Shown in pieces: positions 22,034 to 33,796 of a stretch of 64,000 nt of DNA. The stretch is taken from contig KV425596.1 in assembly GCA_001632425.1 (NCBI GenBank), forward strand, positions 23,064 to 87,063, written 5' to 3'. Position 1 is the stretch's first letter, and every line of letters starts with the position of its first letter. The stretch comes from Neolentinus lepideus HHB14362 ss-1. Its lineage: Eukaryota > Basidiomycota > Agaricomycetes > Gloeophyllales > Gloeophyllaceae. The position numbers and the translations under genes are program-made. A model generated the notes under the pieces. It saw only the letters and a program-made list of their open reading frames with translations, did no database searches and had not been told where the DNA came from.

Positions 22034-23689
22034 TCACAGCTCATCCTTAGAGGACTGTCCACTGCCGTAGAATGCTTCTGAAAGCTCTGGAGAGTGACAA
22101 ACACCAGTTCAGACGGAGGTATGAAAGAGGTGTAGCCAGACACTCACTCTTCCGCAGATCCGGGGTTAATTCTGTCGGAAGGACGACATTGTACTCAATG
22201 TACAGGTCGCCGTATTGCGTGGGATTCTCAAATTGGGGCATACCCTCTCCTTTGATGGTTTGAACGAAGCCTGTGGTATGCCGATTAGCAAATATCAGCC
22301 CTAAGATGGCATAACTTGCCTGGCTGAGTCACTCCCTTCCGCTTAAGTTGCACAACATGGCCATCCAGATGCGTCACATTGCGCTCGAAGCCCAAAAGCG
22401 CCTATGATAATGAGATAATAGTTTGAACCTGACTTAGGACACACCCACCTGGTCAATACCTATCGTCTCCCTCCAATAAAGGCTGTTCTCCTTCCTTCTG
22501 AACCCACCCTTCTCTTTCCTGCTCCTCACCCTGAGGACCACATCTCCGGGTTCCCAATCAGGACTCTCATCCCCCTCACCCTCAAACACCACCTCATACC
22601 CCTCGGGCATGCCTTTCGCGACCTCTAGCGTGTAGTGCGCCGTGTGATCCATGACCTTGTTACCGCTGCAGTGCGGACACTTGCGCCCGATGACGGTGCC
22701 CCGCCCACCGCACTCATTGCACGTGTTCTGCGTTTGTGCGAACATGCCCGGGAAAATTTGTTGTTTGACGATTTTGACACCTGACCCTCCACAGCCTGAG
22801 CAGGTATGGATGTCGTGCGTGGAAGCGGCACCGGTACCGCGGCAGTGGTCACAGAGAATGCGTTTGCGCATCACGAACTAAAAAAAAACTTCTCAAATGT
22901 AAGTTCATGTAGTTCATGAGTGTTACACACATCTATACTGGCGCCATTGTAGCTAAAGTAATGAAAGCTCAGTCCATGAAGTGTAATCGTGAGTGAATGG
23001 AACGCACATGTCCGCTAAGCTGACCTCAAACTCCGTCAAGGATGTAGGTCCTCTGCGGACTTGCTGCTGTGCGGCTGAAATGATGATTAATATCCAGACG
23101 AGACGAAAGAGGTTGGAACACATACGACCACCTCCGAAGAAGTTCGAGAATATGTCAAATGGGTTGGCATAGTGCTGACCACCTCCGCCCTCGTGGGCTC
23201 TCAGGCCTTCCTGTTACAAGCATGTCAGTGGATCATCCAAGCCATGACAGAGCTTTGATGCCCACCTCGCCGTGTCGATCGTAGATTTGGCGTTTCTGTG
23301 CAAGGTCAATGATGTACCTGCTATACAGCAATAGACCTCACCGTCTGGTCAGATAGAACCTCGTAGGCTATTGAAATTCGAGATGTAAGTAAATCGCAAG
23401 TGTTAGCAGACCCAATACTCACCATGCGCGATCTCTACGAACTTGTCTTCCGCTCCTGGATCTTTGTTCTTATCAGGGTGGTATTTACGGCTCAGCCTTT
23501 TGTACGCCTTCTTTATGTCTCTCTCGTCCGCCGACCTATCCACTGCGCAAAGTTCAATTACAAGTCTGTACGGAGCGAGTGGATGCGCGCCTTGGACTAA
23601 CGTTCGAGAACCTTGTATAGGTCCGCCGCTGCTACGAGCGTCGCCAGCAGCACTAATGCAAGAAACAGCGTTCGCAGTGCCCACAGCAT
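22034..23689 (-). CDS. scj1: ER-lumenal DnaJ/Hsp40 chaperone (Scj1/ERdj3 type) ending KDEL
   Basis: It is a co-chaperone that stimulates the ER Hsp70 Kar2/BiP in folding and degradation. The ATG at 23687-23689 starts a signal peptide ([20 protein letters not shown]). The J domain contains [19 protein letters not shown] with the HPD motif. A Gly/Phe region ([13 protein letters not shown]) follows. The zinc-finger region has [24 protein letters not shown] and a degenerate fourth CPHCSGNK. C-terminal substrate-binding domains follow ([20 protein letters not shown]). The last splice joins DLRKK to [16 protein letters not shown], and KDEL is an ER-retrieval signal. Exon 1 is 23602-23689. The gene is divergent from the neighbour at 23939, with 249 bp between start codons. 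Confidence 0.92.
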
Positions 23690-23938
23690 GCTGGGGGCGG
23701 TAGGACGTCGAGCGAAAGAGAGTACTACCTCAAGCTGCGACTTGCGGACACGTCAATTAGTCGCGCGTGTCACGTGCGCTTTAGCGCTTCACCCTGCTCT
23801 CCACAGCCCGGACGAGCTTCACCTCACTCCGATCGCCGTTGTCGGCGGTCTCTATCTCCTCTCCATTTTGACCACTGTTGTAGTTGATGCAGGCATAGCC
23901 TGGTCGGGATTTCTTGTGCACGGATCGCGGGGTATACG
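23690..23938. promoter_or_regulatory. bidirectional promoter region
   Basis: 249 bp separate two divergent start codons, so both promoters must share this space. It contains a cacgtg E-box (23769-23774, within tgtcacgtgcgc). No TATA box is obvious. Confidence 0.55.
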
Positions 23939-25711
23939 ATGCTTATTCCGCGAAATCAATCCTGCTCGTCACTGAGGGTGGTGTCTAGCCGACCTAGGTG
24001 GTATTCAAGCACTCAGGCTGTTCCACGTTACCATCCAAAAGTCAGAGGTTCTGGCGTATTGGTCTCGTCTGCTGTGCTGTCCGTCTGACCAGCAAGTATA
24101 CAGTTTATCCATTTCGAGTGTCGCCAGAAGATGCTATCCGTAACATGTCCGTCGCTGCTGGGATACCGCTTTTAGGACGCTTCATCAGCTCCCTGCTTGC
24201 GCGCTGGCTCCCAGGCATGGGCTTCGAACCTATAAGGCCTGTCCAACTCCAGCCACTGTATCTTCCTGGATGGCTAGTGGACGCAGAGATTGTGGCGACT
24301 GGTTGGATTACCACTGGGGAAGAGGAATCTGAACAGGTAGGTTCTGATGCGTACGACTAGTGCCTCTCTGACTGGTTGATTAGTATGGAGTCATCGCCCG
24401 CATGTCTAACTCGTAGGTGATTGCGACCGTACGTGTGCTGATTCTAATTGCTACCGCTTACATGATCTGATCTTAGATACATGCCAGGTCGGTCTTGCCC
24501 AATTGCCTTGTGCTCGGTATGCTGACATTATTACGGTCAGGGCATTCCCTCGAGCCTATCTCGAGGATCTGTCTCAACGACCCGCGACTATACGAGCTTG
24601 AGAATGTCCCTTGGTCCTCAGAATTAGAGACTCAGTATGGACTCCAGCCTCTATGCCTTCCATACACCATGTCGCCTCTCGGTCTTCTGGATCTATTGCG
24701 AACACTTCCGTATCGGGACGGCTATGTCAATGAGACTTTCCGGTTCGAGCCCAGATCTGTGCAGGCTAACTTAGTAAGTGGCTATGCGTATGTTATTCGC
24801 TATGGTATGAAATGGACGCAGTTTGCAGCCTATCCTATCCTGATTCCTGTTTATCTTGCACGGTACCAGTACAAGTTCGGCGATGCGACTTTCAGCCTCA
24901 CGGTACTTCACGAAGCGCACCATCAAGACGTAGGCGCCCTCCCCCTGCATAATTCCGCGGATCCATCTCATTACATTTCCTAGGGTCGTGTTATCTCCGA
25001 GAACACCGTAGCTATCCTCGGGAAATCTATTTCCGAACGAGGCGTGGACCCCTGGATCTTGGGCAAGAAACTCTTGAATCCCGCGTTTCTCGTCTGGAAT
25101 GGGTCGTCCGTGCCGTTCTCCAACATTGAGTTTCTCAGCGTGGCTAGTCCCCGCCACGAGCCAAGGGACCAGCTGTGGTTGGTCAATGGTATCAACGAGT
25201 GGGCGAACACCCTGGCTGACACGCCCGAGTCATTCAAGAGGCTAGCGCAGCATAAAGAGCTGCAGAAGATTGGCATGGACGATTTAAGAGTGCGTGTGTA
25301 CACGGACGAAGAGGTGCTCGCGAACCGGTCGTGGATGGCGACCGGACTCAAATTACTCAAATTGCAGAATATCTTACACGTGAGCAGACTGCTTTGTCGT
25401 GTCCTGTGCCATGAGTCACTTAACAGTTTGATCTTTAGACCATGAAAGATGCTGATTTAAACCGTTCCGGCTCCTACGTCATCAGCGTTGGGACCAACAA
25501 GGACAGATCGAAGTCCGACGACGAGACATCCAAAGGGGACTCTTCGAAGCTGAAGAATGTTGGGCCAGTCTCGATCGTTAAGTCCCCCATTACGGATGTC
25601 TTAAAGGAGTTCGAAAGCAAGTTAGAAAAGGCGACAACGGAGCGGGAGGAGAAGAAGCCTGAGTGGCTGAAACGACTGCATGCTAAGGAGAAAGACAAAA
25701 GTAGTAGATAA
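23939..25711 (+). CDS. predicted mitochondrial protein, unrecognised family
   Basis: Eight exons (23939-24047, 24104-24336, 24384-24412, 24477-24487, 24541-24773, 24822-24929, 24984-25379, 25439-25711) sum to 1392 nt, 463 residues, in frame. One exon is only 11 bp. The N-terminus is rich in Arg and Ser with no acids (MLIPRNQSCSSLRVVSSRPR, then WYSST), which looks like a mitochondrial presequence. The body includes VYPFRVSPEDAIRNMSVAAG, MPGHSLEPISRICLNDPRLY, LPYTMSPLGLLDLLRTLPY and a hydrophobic FAAYPILIPVYLARYQ. The C-terminus is charged and Lys/Glu-rich. I believe it is conserved among agaricomycetes but cannot name it. No catalytic motif is visible. Confidence 0.8.
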
Positions 25712-26534
25712 GGATGTGCCTTGTTGATATCTCAATTGAAGCTTGATTGCTTTCATTATTGGGTTCTTACTACTTCCCTGGTACGCCTAGTGGTCACATG
25801 TGGGTATTTGATGAATCATGAATGCAATAGATTGGAAGACCCGGAAACCTGCCTTACATATACCATGAGGCAGACGAGGTATATATACCTTGCTGCACGC
25901 TTCATTTTTCTTTGGACCGCCACGACTCTGCGTAGGTACGCAGGGATCGAGCTGCTCCCCAACAGCGAGCGGTGAGTCGCATTTTCTTGCGCGGCGAGGA
26001 TCGAGAACCGAATGGGTGTTCGTATTCACAGCTGTTGCATATTGTACGGCCCCATTTGCAAGCCCCAGAGGGTCTTGTACATGCGGTCGTCGTCCCCCGC
26101 GACCTGTGTGCCTACAAAGCCCACCGGTCTCGGGAAGTAAGTCATGTTGATTGAGCTAGACGATGGATGTTATTGACCCTGTCCGGTCATGAAGATGTCT
26201 ATCGCCAATTGCTGGTCCTCCAGGAGCCGCCGTTGACGTTCGATCGCAAATCAAATAATCCAGGTCCTCTCATCACACTTCATGGCACAGTGTAGATCCG
26301 CTGGTGAGTTGCATTTCTGTTGTGACGCGTGGGCAGTAATTGATAAATACATGGTTGAGGATAGGAGAGTGTCAGTTCCCGAATCTTCCATGCATGTAGA
26401 CACTTCGCGTGCATTGTATTGTGGAAAGTATTCAGCTCTTCGGTGATCATTCTCTCCATATACCTCAAAATGCAACCTCGAGTCTGCGACACCCAGCCTT
26501 CCTATTTCCATCATAGAAGACACGCGCGTGGTTT
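25712..26534. other. intergenic, convergent; unclear coding trace
   Basis: No confident gene. A frame near 25972-26154 (GCSYSQLLHIVRPHLQAPEG then LVHAVVVPRDLCAYKAHRSR) looks protein-like and lies after a plausible upstream piece (RRYAGIELLPNSER), but I cannot link it to a family or a start. Confidence 0.35.
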
Positions 26535-28516
26535 TTATTCGTAAGTATTAGACCAGGACGAGCCGCCCTTCGGAGTCCTACAAGCTGAGCACACGAGATG
26601 GCCAGCTTCGTTCAGCCTAGATCGACTGTTAGCTTCGCATATGTTGGCCATACTTGGAAATAAGTCTTACAGCGTGCATACATTACAAGCCCATTCCTGC
26701 TCTCCTTGTACACTATTCGAAACGCTGTGATGATGATGCCAGTGGGTGTCGGACGGGGAAACACCGAGCTTGTTCCTCGCTCCACCTAAGGCCAGACCCA
26801 ATAATTCCTTCTTACGTAGGTTAACTTCGTCCAGGACAAGACTCCTAGGCCCAGTGTGTCCCACTTTGTCCTCGCGCATCCGGCGACTTTTAGGAGGATC
26901 AGTAGAAGAGAAGTCATCTAGCAAGCTCTGTCGCTTCGGTGGGGTAGCGTGAGACGTCGATGGCCTGCTGGGGGGTTTTCTGGCTGAGGCACCGGTTTTG
27001 GGTGATGCAGGTCGGACCCGAGACGAAGACGGCTCTAGCTCATTGTCGGATGTCAGATCAATTAAATCTAGAGGGTCTTTCTCCTGCTCTGTACGGGGTT
27101 TTGGCGGGGCTGATAGGAAGAAATCCTTGAAAAAACCTGCTGCAGATGTCTTGAGACCTTCCAGTTCAGATTCTTTCATTGTGTCTAGCATGGCCTTGCG
27201 ACGCTCTTGATCGGTTTCTTCCTTGATTTCGAGCTCGTCGTCGTCTTCGCCATCCGAGGAATGAGACTCTTCCTTGGGATGTGAGGGGCCTGCAACGAGG
27301 AATACTTCTACACCTAAACTCAAGCGACAACGTGCTGACGTACCCTGGAGGGCTTGAAGCCGCCTTTCAGCAGCTAGGGCTCTCTCCTCCCTAGCACGCT
27401 TGCTAAAGTGAGAACGGTAGTAAATCTTTTAAACGGCAAGAAACATGGTGAGATTTGCACATGCCTTGCTGCCTTCTTCCGAAACCCAGTGCCGACTTTC
27501 TTGTCCTCCTCATCACCAATATCTTCGTTAAGGGCAGCACCTTTGCCTTTAAAGACGCCTTGCGCCGCGACTCGTGATCCCGCTTTTCGTCTCTTGGCAG
27601 TCTGGGCACCTGTATGATTCGACGGGCCGGCTGCTGTGGGGCGTCTTCGTCGGCGTCGCGCAGGGCGAGCGCGGTTTTGAGCGCCACCACACTGCAAAGA
27701 AGCTTTGGTTAATGGACGAAAGAAAGGGTGATTCATAATATACCATATATTCTGGCAAATCTTCAGTGGTTATGGTTTGCCCACCCACTGAGGCTGAATC
27801 AAGCAAACGCTGCCCAGACGACCAATAGCCTGGCATGCCACAATCGTTGAAAGCACACCTCCATGCTAAGCAAAAAATATGCTCACCATCTCCGTAGTAA
27901 CCCTTAACTTGTAGGGAATGCACTTCACGGTTAAGCTGCCGCCACAGTGCTTGGAAAGCGGGACCATGGTTCATGTGCTGTATTACGTCTTGAAATAGGC
28001 TCTTATCTTGGACAATGAGATTGCACGCACTTTAATGTGGGCTAGCTGGACGATTAATGTCAGTGATAGACCATGGGGGACAATAACGTATCCCAGACGA
28101 ACCTCGTGGCACAGGGTGCTCAGGAGCCAGGAATTGGGATAGAAGCGACCATCAGGTCGTCGCAGAACGAGTTCTGTATAGTTTCCTAGTTCATGCATTT
28201 CTCAAGTGAGACAGTCCATACGAACCTACAATCTCGCCAGCTTCCCAGTTGCGCCCAGCAAATACTTGATTGTACTCATACTTTAAGGAGCGCGCGGGTT
28301 AGCACGGCACGTACAGCTCCTCAAGTTTCTCACCTCCTCGAAGCTGTTGACTACAAATCCGTGCGCCTTCATAATCGGCCGCACCTGAGCTGCCAATGCC
28401 CGCAATAATTGTCTCGCCTCCTCCTGCGCATCCGGCTCTGGCATGGGAAGGGCAGTAATGAAGTTCACGTGAGGATTGGGGTTCGGCTCCCTCTCGTTGA
28501 TACGATGATGCACCAT
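26535..28516 (-). CDS. wss1: WLM-domain metalloprotease Wss1
   Basis: Wss1/Spartan-type proteases degrade DNA-protein crosslinks with help from Cdc48 and SUMO. The ATG at 28514-28516 gives MVHHRINEREPNPNPHVNFI. The WLM domain follows, with the zinc site split by an intron: STLCHE|LAHIKHMNHGPAFQALW, giving HExxH with a third His. Next comes KGYYGDGYWSSGQRLLDS. Downstream is GVFKGKGAAL, an exact FxGxGxxL SHP box for Cdc48 binding, then LDLIDLTSDNE, a good SUMO-interacting motif. The gene ends in a RanBP2-type zinc finger (WACNVCTL...CSACRTPKGG) and a stop at 26535-26537. All modules expected for yeast Wss1 are present, plus the zinc finger. It is divergent from PFK, with 258 bp between starts. 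Confidence 0.93.
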
Positions 28517-28774
28517 GGCTTGTGGCTGGCTTGCACAAGCTGCAGACCGGTCTCGTCTCTGGTGACGGTGGTGCCGAAGGGTAGACCGAGCTCGACGCGG
28601 CCACAGACGCGCGGACTAATGGACGCGTCGAGCTCGCATCTAATCTCCGATGGCCCAGGCCATATCTGGATGAGTGCGATGTGCAAAGCCCGAGCCCGTA
28701 TTTAAACCCGACCCACCCTCGGAGCGGACTGCTGTACATATAATTACTCTGTATATTCCTTGCTAGAGGTCAAA
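28517..28774. promoter_or_regulatory. shared promoter of wss1 and pfk
   Basis: 258 bp lie between the divergent ATGs. A tatttaaacc word at 28699-28708 lies about 70 bp before the PFK start and may serve as its TATA element. Confidence 0.5.
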
Positions 28775-31719
28775 ATGAAGCTCGCTGTTCTTACTTCGGG
28801 GGGCGACAGCGCTGGAATGAATGCCGTGGTGCGGGCGGTGGTGAAAGCTGGTATTCTGCAGTGAGTTTCCAGTTACAAAGTACATATTCGTATCTGAAAA
28901 CGCGGTGTTAAGAGGCTGCGAGACATGGGTCGTCCGGGAGGGATACGAGGGGCTTGTGCGAGGCAACACCGGAGTCGAGCAGCAGGACCCAGTTTTACCG
29001 CCACCCCCGCCGGAGGTCCACATTAAAGACGACAATTTCCTCAAGAATTTCCGATTCGGAGATGGTGAATTGCTGAAGGACGGGACGGGCGATCTCCCAA
29101 CGGGTCGGACACTCAAGGGTCGTTACATTGTCCGGGTAGGCTGGGATGATGTGAGGGGATGGATAACGGAGGTGAGTTGTGTGCTACTATACCCCCGAAG
29201 AAAATCGACGCATAATTTCTAGGGAGGAACCCTTATTGGTACAGCCAGATCCAAGTCTTTCCGCACACCGGAGGGTCGGATGGCTGCTGCATATAACATG
29301 ATCAAAGAGGGTATAGACGCCCTTGTGGTTTGTGGAGGAGACGGTTCCCTGACTGGTGCTGATGTCTTCCGGTCGGAATGGCCGAAGATTGTTGTCAGTC
29401 TTCGTGAGCAAGGTACGTACATCCAGAAGATCGCCTTCCTCTGGATGCTCACTCTTCTATCCAATCATTCCAGGGAAAATCACTGAGGAGCAGTCCAAGT
29501 TACACGCCCACCTCAAAATCGCTGGTCTCGTTGGCTCCATCGATAACGACATGTCCCTGACAGACCTCACGATTGGTGCACCGACAGCTCTGCACCGTAT
29601 CTGCGAGTCTTTGGACAACATCAACTCTACTGCGATATCCCACTCTCGTGCTTTCGTCGTGGAAGTCATGGGTCGGCACTGCGGTTGGTTAGCCCTTCTC
29701 GCAGGTCTCGCGTAAGAGTCCCTAGCTCTTCTAGATATGTCAAAAGTCTTGATGCACACGTAGTTCCGGTGCAGACTTCGTCTTCATTCCCGAATCTCCG
29801 CCAGAGACGAACCCCTGGGAAGACGAGATGTGCGCAAAGATTCAACGGGTCAGAACTCCCCCGTTCTATGTCTGTGCACGTTAACAATTTCTGATTATCT
29901 TCAGCACCGTGATATGGGCAAGCGCAAAACCATTGTGATCGTCGCAGAAGGTGCGCATGACAAGGAGCTCCAGCCAATTCGCGCAGACTACGTCAAGGAT
30001 GTACTTTCCGAGCGGCTGGGACTGGACACAAGGGTGACTACCCTTGGGCATACGCAGCGGGGAGGGAAGCCTTGTGCCCTTGACAGGATCTGGGTCAGTA
30101 TGAAAAGTGTACGTCCCGCGCGGGATACTGATGGTAGCTCATTCATCAGCCAACACTGCAAGGTATTGAAGCCGTCAAGGCCCTCTTGGAAGCAACGCCC
30201 GAGACACCATCTTACATGATTGGCATATGTGAAAATAAAATTGCCCGTATTCCTCTGATGGAGGCTGTTGCTACTGTAGGCTTGCGCCCTTGCACAATGG
30301 TGCGCACACTGCTGATAATCATTGCTTCTTTCCAGACGCAAGCCGCCACCAAGGCTATCAAAGACAAGGACTTCGCTAAAGCAATGTCGCTCCGGGATCC
30401 GGAGTTTGTTGACTGCTTGGAGGGTTTCTTCGCTACCTCGGGATTGGACAAGGAGGGTCGCTTGCCGAAAGAACAGAGGATGCGTGTTGCTGTCATGCAG
30501 TAAGCTTAGTGACGGTTCTCTCGAGTTTGCCCTTCTTGACAATCCTCAAGTATCGGTGCACCTGCCGGTGGTATGAATGCAGCCACTCGCGCCATCACGC
30601 GATACTGCTACCGCATGGGCCACACGCCATTAGCCGTCCAAAATGGCTTCCTCGGTTTGCTTGACGATAACGTGTACCAGCTATCCTGGCTGACCGTCGA
30701 CAACTGGATGCCGCGTGGTGGCTCAGAGCTAGGCACGAACCGTACGCTGCCGGATGTCGACCTCGGCGCCATAGCAGCAAAGTTCCAGCAGCACCGCATT
30801 GACGGGCTTATCATGATCGGCGGCTTTGAGGCGTTCACGTCGCTCATGATTTTGGAGCAGGGACGGAAGCATTATCCAGCGTTCCATATCCCGATGACGC
30901 ACTTGCCTGCGACGTTATCGAATAATGTCCCGGTCACCCAGTTCAGCTTGGGGTGTGACACGAGTTTGAATGCGTTGTTGGATGCGTGTGATTCGCTGAA
31001 GCAGAGTGCGCAGGCCAGCAGGAACCGCGTGTTTGTGGTTGAGACCCAAGGGGGGAGATGTGGATTCTTGGCTACTATGGGTGCCCTTGGCGTAAGTCCT
31101 TTGTTCGTTGCACGCGCATAGCTTCTGAAGTGCCTCCTCAGAGCGGTGCAGTTAAAGTGTATACCCCGGAAACAGGAATTTCATTGGACATGCTTCGAAA
31201 TGATGTCAAGTTCTTGAGACGCCGATATGAGCTTGATATCAAGGGGCATAATGAAGGACGGCTTGTCATTCGGTATGACTAATGCGATGCTGTCGAGAGA
31301 TCGAGGCTAATATGTTCCACAGCAACGAAGCGTCCTCGCACGTCTACACCACGGATGTGCTCACGAAAATATTTAAGGAGGAAGGCGGCAAGCTCTTCGA
31401 CTCTAGGTCTGCTTCCCTGGGTCACACCCTGCAGGGCGGTGTCCCCTCACCCATGGACCGAGCTCGTGCCGTCCGATTGTCCCTGAAGTGCATGGCCTTC
31501 CTCGAGGAGCACCACGAAGTCTTGCGTAAGCAACAAAAGAGACAGGCAACACCTGATACGGCCGCTGTTGTCACTATACAGGGATCTACTGTCAAGTGGG
31601 TCCCTGTAAACGACATGATCGAAGATGCTGACATGAAGAACCGGAAGGGCAAACATGGGTGGTGGGAGGATCTAAATGACCTCGTCGACGCCTTGGTTGC
31701 AAGGCCGCAAATAGCATAG
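28775..31719 (+). CDS. pfk1: ATP-dependent 6-phosphofructokinase
   Basis: It catalyses fructose-6-phosphate + ATP to fructose-1,6-bisphosphate + ADP in the cytosol, the committed step of glycolysis. Eleven exons sum to 2406 nt (801 aa). The eukaryotic tandem structure is clear. The catalytic N-half has [39 protein letters not shown] with the catalytic Asp, [15 protein letters not shown] and [10 protein letters not shown]. The C-half is regulatory, with [60 protein letters not shown] and [10 protein letters not shown]. It begins directly with the kinase fold and so lacks the roughly 200-residue N-terminal extension of ascomycete Pfk1/Pfk2. Many introns are phase-conserved short ones. Confidence 0.96.
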
Positions 31720-31973
31720 AGAATAGGTGATATCTAAGTAGAACTACGGTTAGTGTATTGTTAGAGGCAGGTTTTCTTGGGATGGTCTTTGTATTCTAAA
31801 TATTGTAATCGACCCTATGCCAAACATGGACCCACAAATGCGACGCGCTCACTGTTGACTAGCCACGTGATCCCCGAGCCCGGAGCGGAGATTGAATGTG
31901 CAGCGTGGCAGGCGGACCGAACCACGGTTTACCCGCGTCTTGAACGCGCTCTCGCTTCGCCTCCGCCTCCACC

Positions 31974-33317
31974 ATGCCAGCTGCGCAAACACACTATATC
32001 TCTCCAAAAACCAATATTCCGCGCTCGCCGCTGCCGTTGCAACATGCAAACTCGCATATTAAATTTAGTGGGCATCTTTTTCACTCGCGATCGATTGAGG
32101 GGAGCTTGTAGCTGAGCCTCGTGTCCTGCAGTTGAAGCGGGGAAATTGCCAGAAGTGAAGTTCCAGGAGCTTGAGAAGGAGGGGCAGAAGGTTATTGTGT
32201 GTATTATCGCGTCATTGCAGTGTCAACAACGCGGCTGATGTATCATTAGATCGGGAGATTGAAGATTCCAACTGTGCGCCTTTCACGTACTACTCTTCGC
32301 GATTTGCCCTGAGAACACATCTTCATTTAGCCTGGTGGCCATGCCTTTATTCTAAGACGATACGATACGGGCGCGATCAGCCTCACCACAATGTTTCGTG
32401 CTGCCTTTCCCGCTGCGACCGACGAAGACGAAAAGGCAGAGACATCGTGGGTGAAGGCCAACTACGATGTGGGAACAAACAAGGACGCTTACCGGGTGCG
32501 GCTAGCAGGCACTTGGGTCGCTGCCCCCGTTGCGCTCGCGGTGGCAGACGCGTACGGTCTTGACCGCATCGTGCCTTTGTTGGCGGAGGCAGAACCGGAA
32601 GAGGGTAAACAGTATCGACGATCCGGCAAACCTGTGACACCCAAGCAGACTCCGAGTGTTGCTGCCGCGACGCTGCCCACTCCCGCTCCATCGTTCGGCT
32701 CGCCCAATCCGCCCAAGCGCCGGCGAGAGGCGTCACCTGTTGTAGAGCTGAAACCACCTCCGTCACCACCGCCTACCGCTTCTCCGGCCGTGCGCAGATC
32801 ACCTCGCAAGCCTAGTCCCGCTATCGCGACGCCATCCAAGCCCTTATCGAAAGCTAGTACTACTACTGTCAAGGTTGTCAAGCCACCGTCTAAGTCTACA
32901 TCGAACAGGCAAGAGCCGCTCACGCCTGCTGCTTCGGATGAGGCTGTTGGTGACGATGATGCCCCGATTGACGTGCCAGGGCCTAATATGCACGAAGATA
33001 TCGCTGCCCAGACAGAGTTGATCCAGAAGTTGAAGCAGGAGCAGCAGGAACAGGATTCGAGGAAGGCCGCGGAGGTCGATGCTATGAAGGAGAATGAGAC
33101 TGTGAGCAAGAAGCGTCAGCGGGTGGAGGAAGAGGAGGGACAGTACAAGTTTGAGTTTAAGGAGCCTCAGAATCAGGAGAGGGCAATTGCTACTAACAGG
33201 CGGGTTACGGGCTTCTACGAGCGGATGGCTCCCGAGAGGAAGTCCGCTGCTTGGGGCGCCTTCGCATTTGCTGCGGGGCTTGGTGCTGTGTACGCACTTG
33301 GTCCTTGGTTACCGTGA
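31974..33317 (+). CDS. bqt4: Bqt4-like inner nuclear membrane protein
   Basis: S. pombe Bqt4 tethers telomeres to the nuclear envelope through an APSES/KilA-N-like domain and a C-terminal membrane anchor. Four exons (31974-32067, 32132-32196, 32250-32273, 32331-33317) sum to 1170 nt, 389 aa. The domain reads KLPEVKFQELEKEGQKVIIG, GGHAFILRRYDTGAISLTTM, FRAAFPAATDEDEKAE and AGTWVAAPVALAVADAYGL. A long Pro/Ser/Lys-rich linker (PNPPKRRREASP) could hold a nuclear localisation signal. A predicted coiled coil (LIQKLKQEQQEQDSRKA) and a short hydrophobic end (WGAFAFAAGLGAVYALGPWL) follow, fitting a tail anchor. One exon is only 24 bp. Confidence 0.85.
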
Positions 33318-33796
33318 TTTGATTCTGACGCGTATCGTTAGGACATTCCTGCCAAATCTTCTTGGCTTCTAGTTTCTTGTCTATACACGAGAGTCCTCCA
33401 GCATTCACTGCGAATTACCTCACCCACTTCCAAATCCCTGTACTATCCGACTATTTTCTCTATTCCCAATTCTCGGCGATACATTCCGGTTGTGTCAGGC
33501 TTACAGTTGACACTCGTCATTCAAGTTTCGTAGTTAGTGGCATGTAGCTCTTGACTATGACTGTAATCGCTTTCATTTTTCTCCGTACTATTGCTACCTA
33601 CCCTTGTCCGGCCTCCCGATTATCTATATTGTTGCGTATGCTGCCCGTACGGATGTACTTGTGTTCTTTTATCTTATTCAGAATTTTGTAGAAAGTGTTT
33701 TGTACTGGTTAACAGAAAGACTGGCATACAGAGACGTATGGATACCTGGCAACAACAAGGACGGCCTGCTGTGGCTTTTGCAGTGAGGCGTGCAGC
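33318..33796. other. intergenic, convergent
   Basis: 480 bp of pyrimidine-rich 3' flank between convergent genes. No gene or RNA is evident. Confidence 0.5.
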
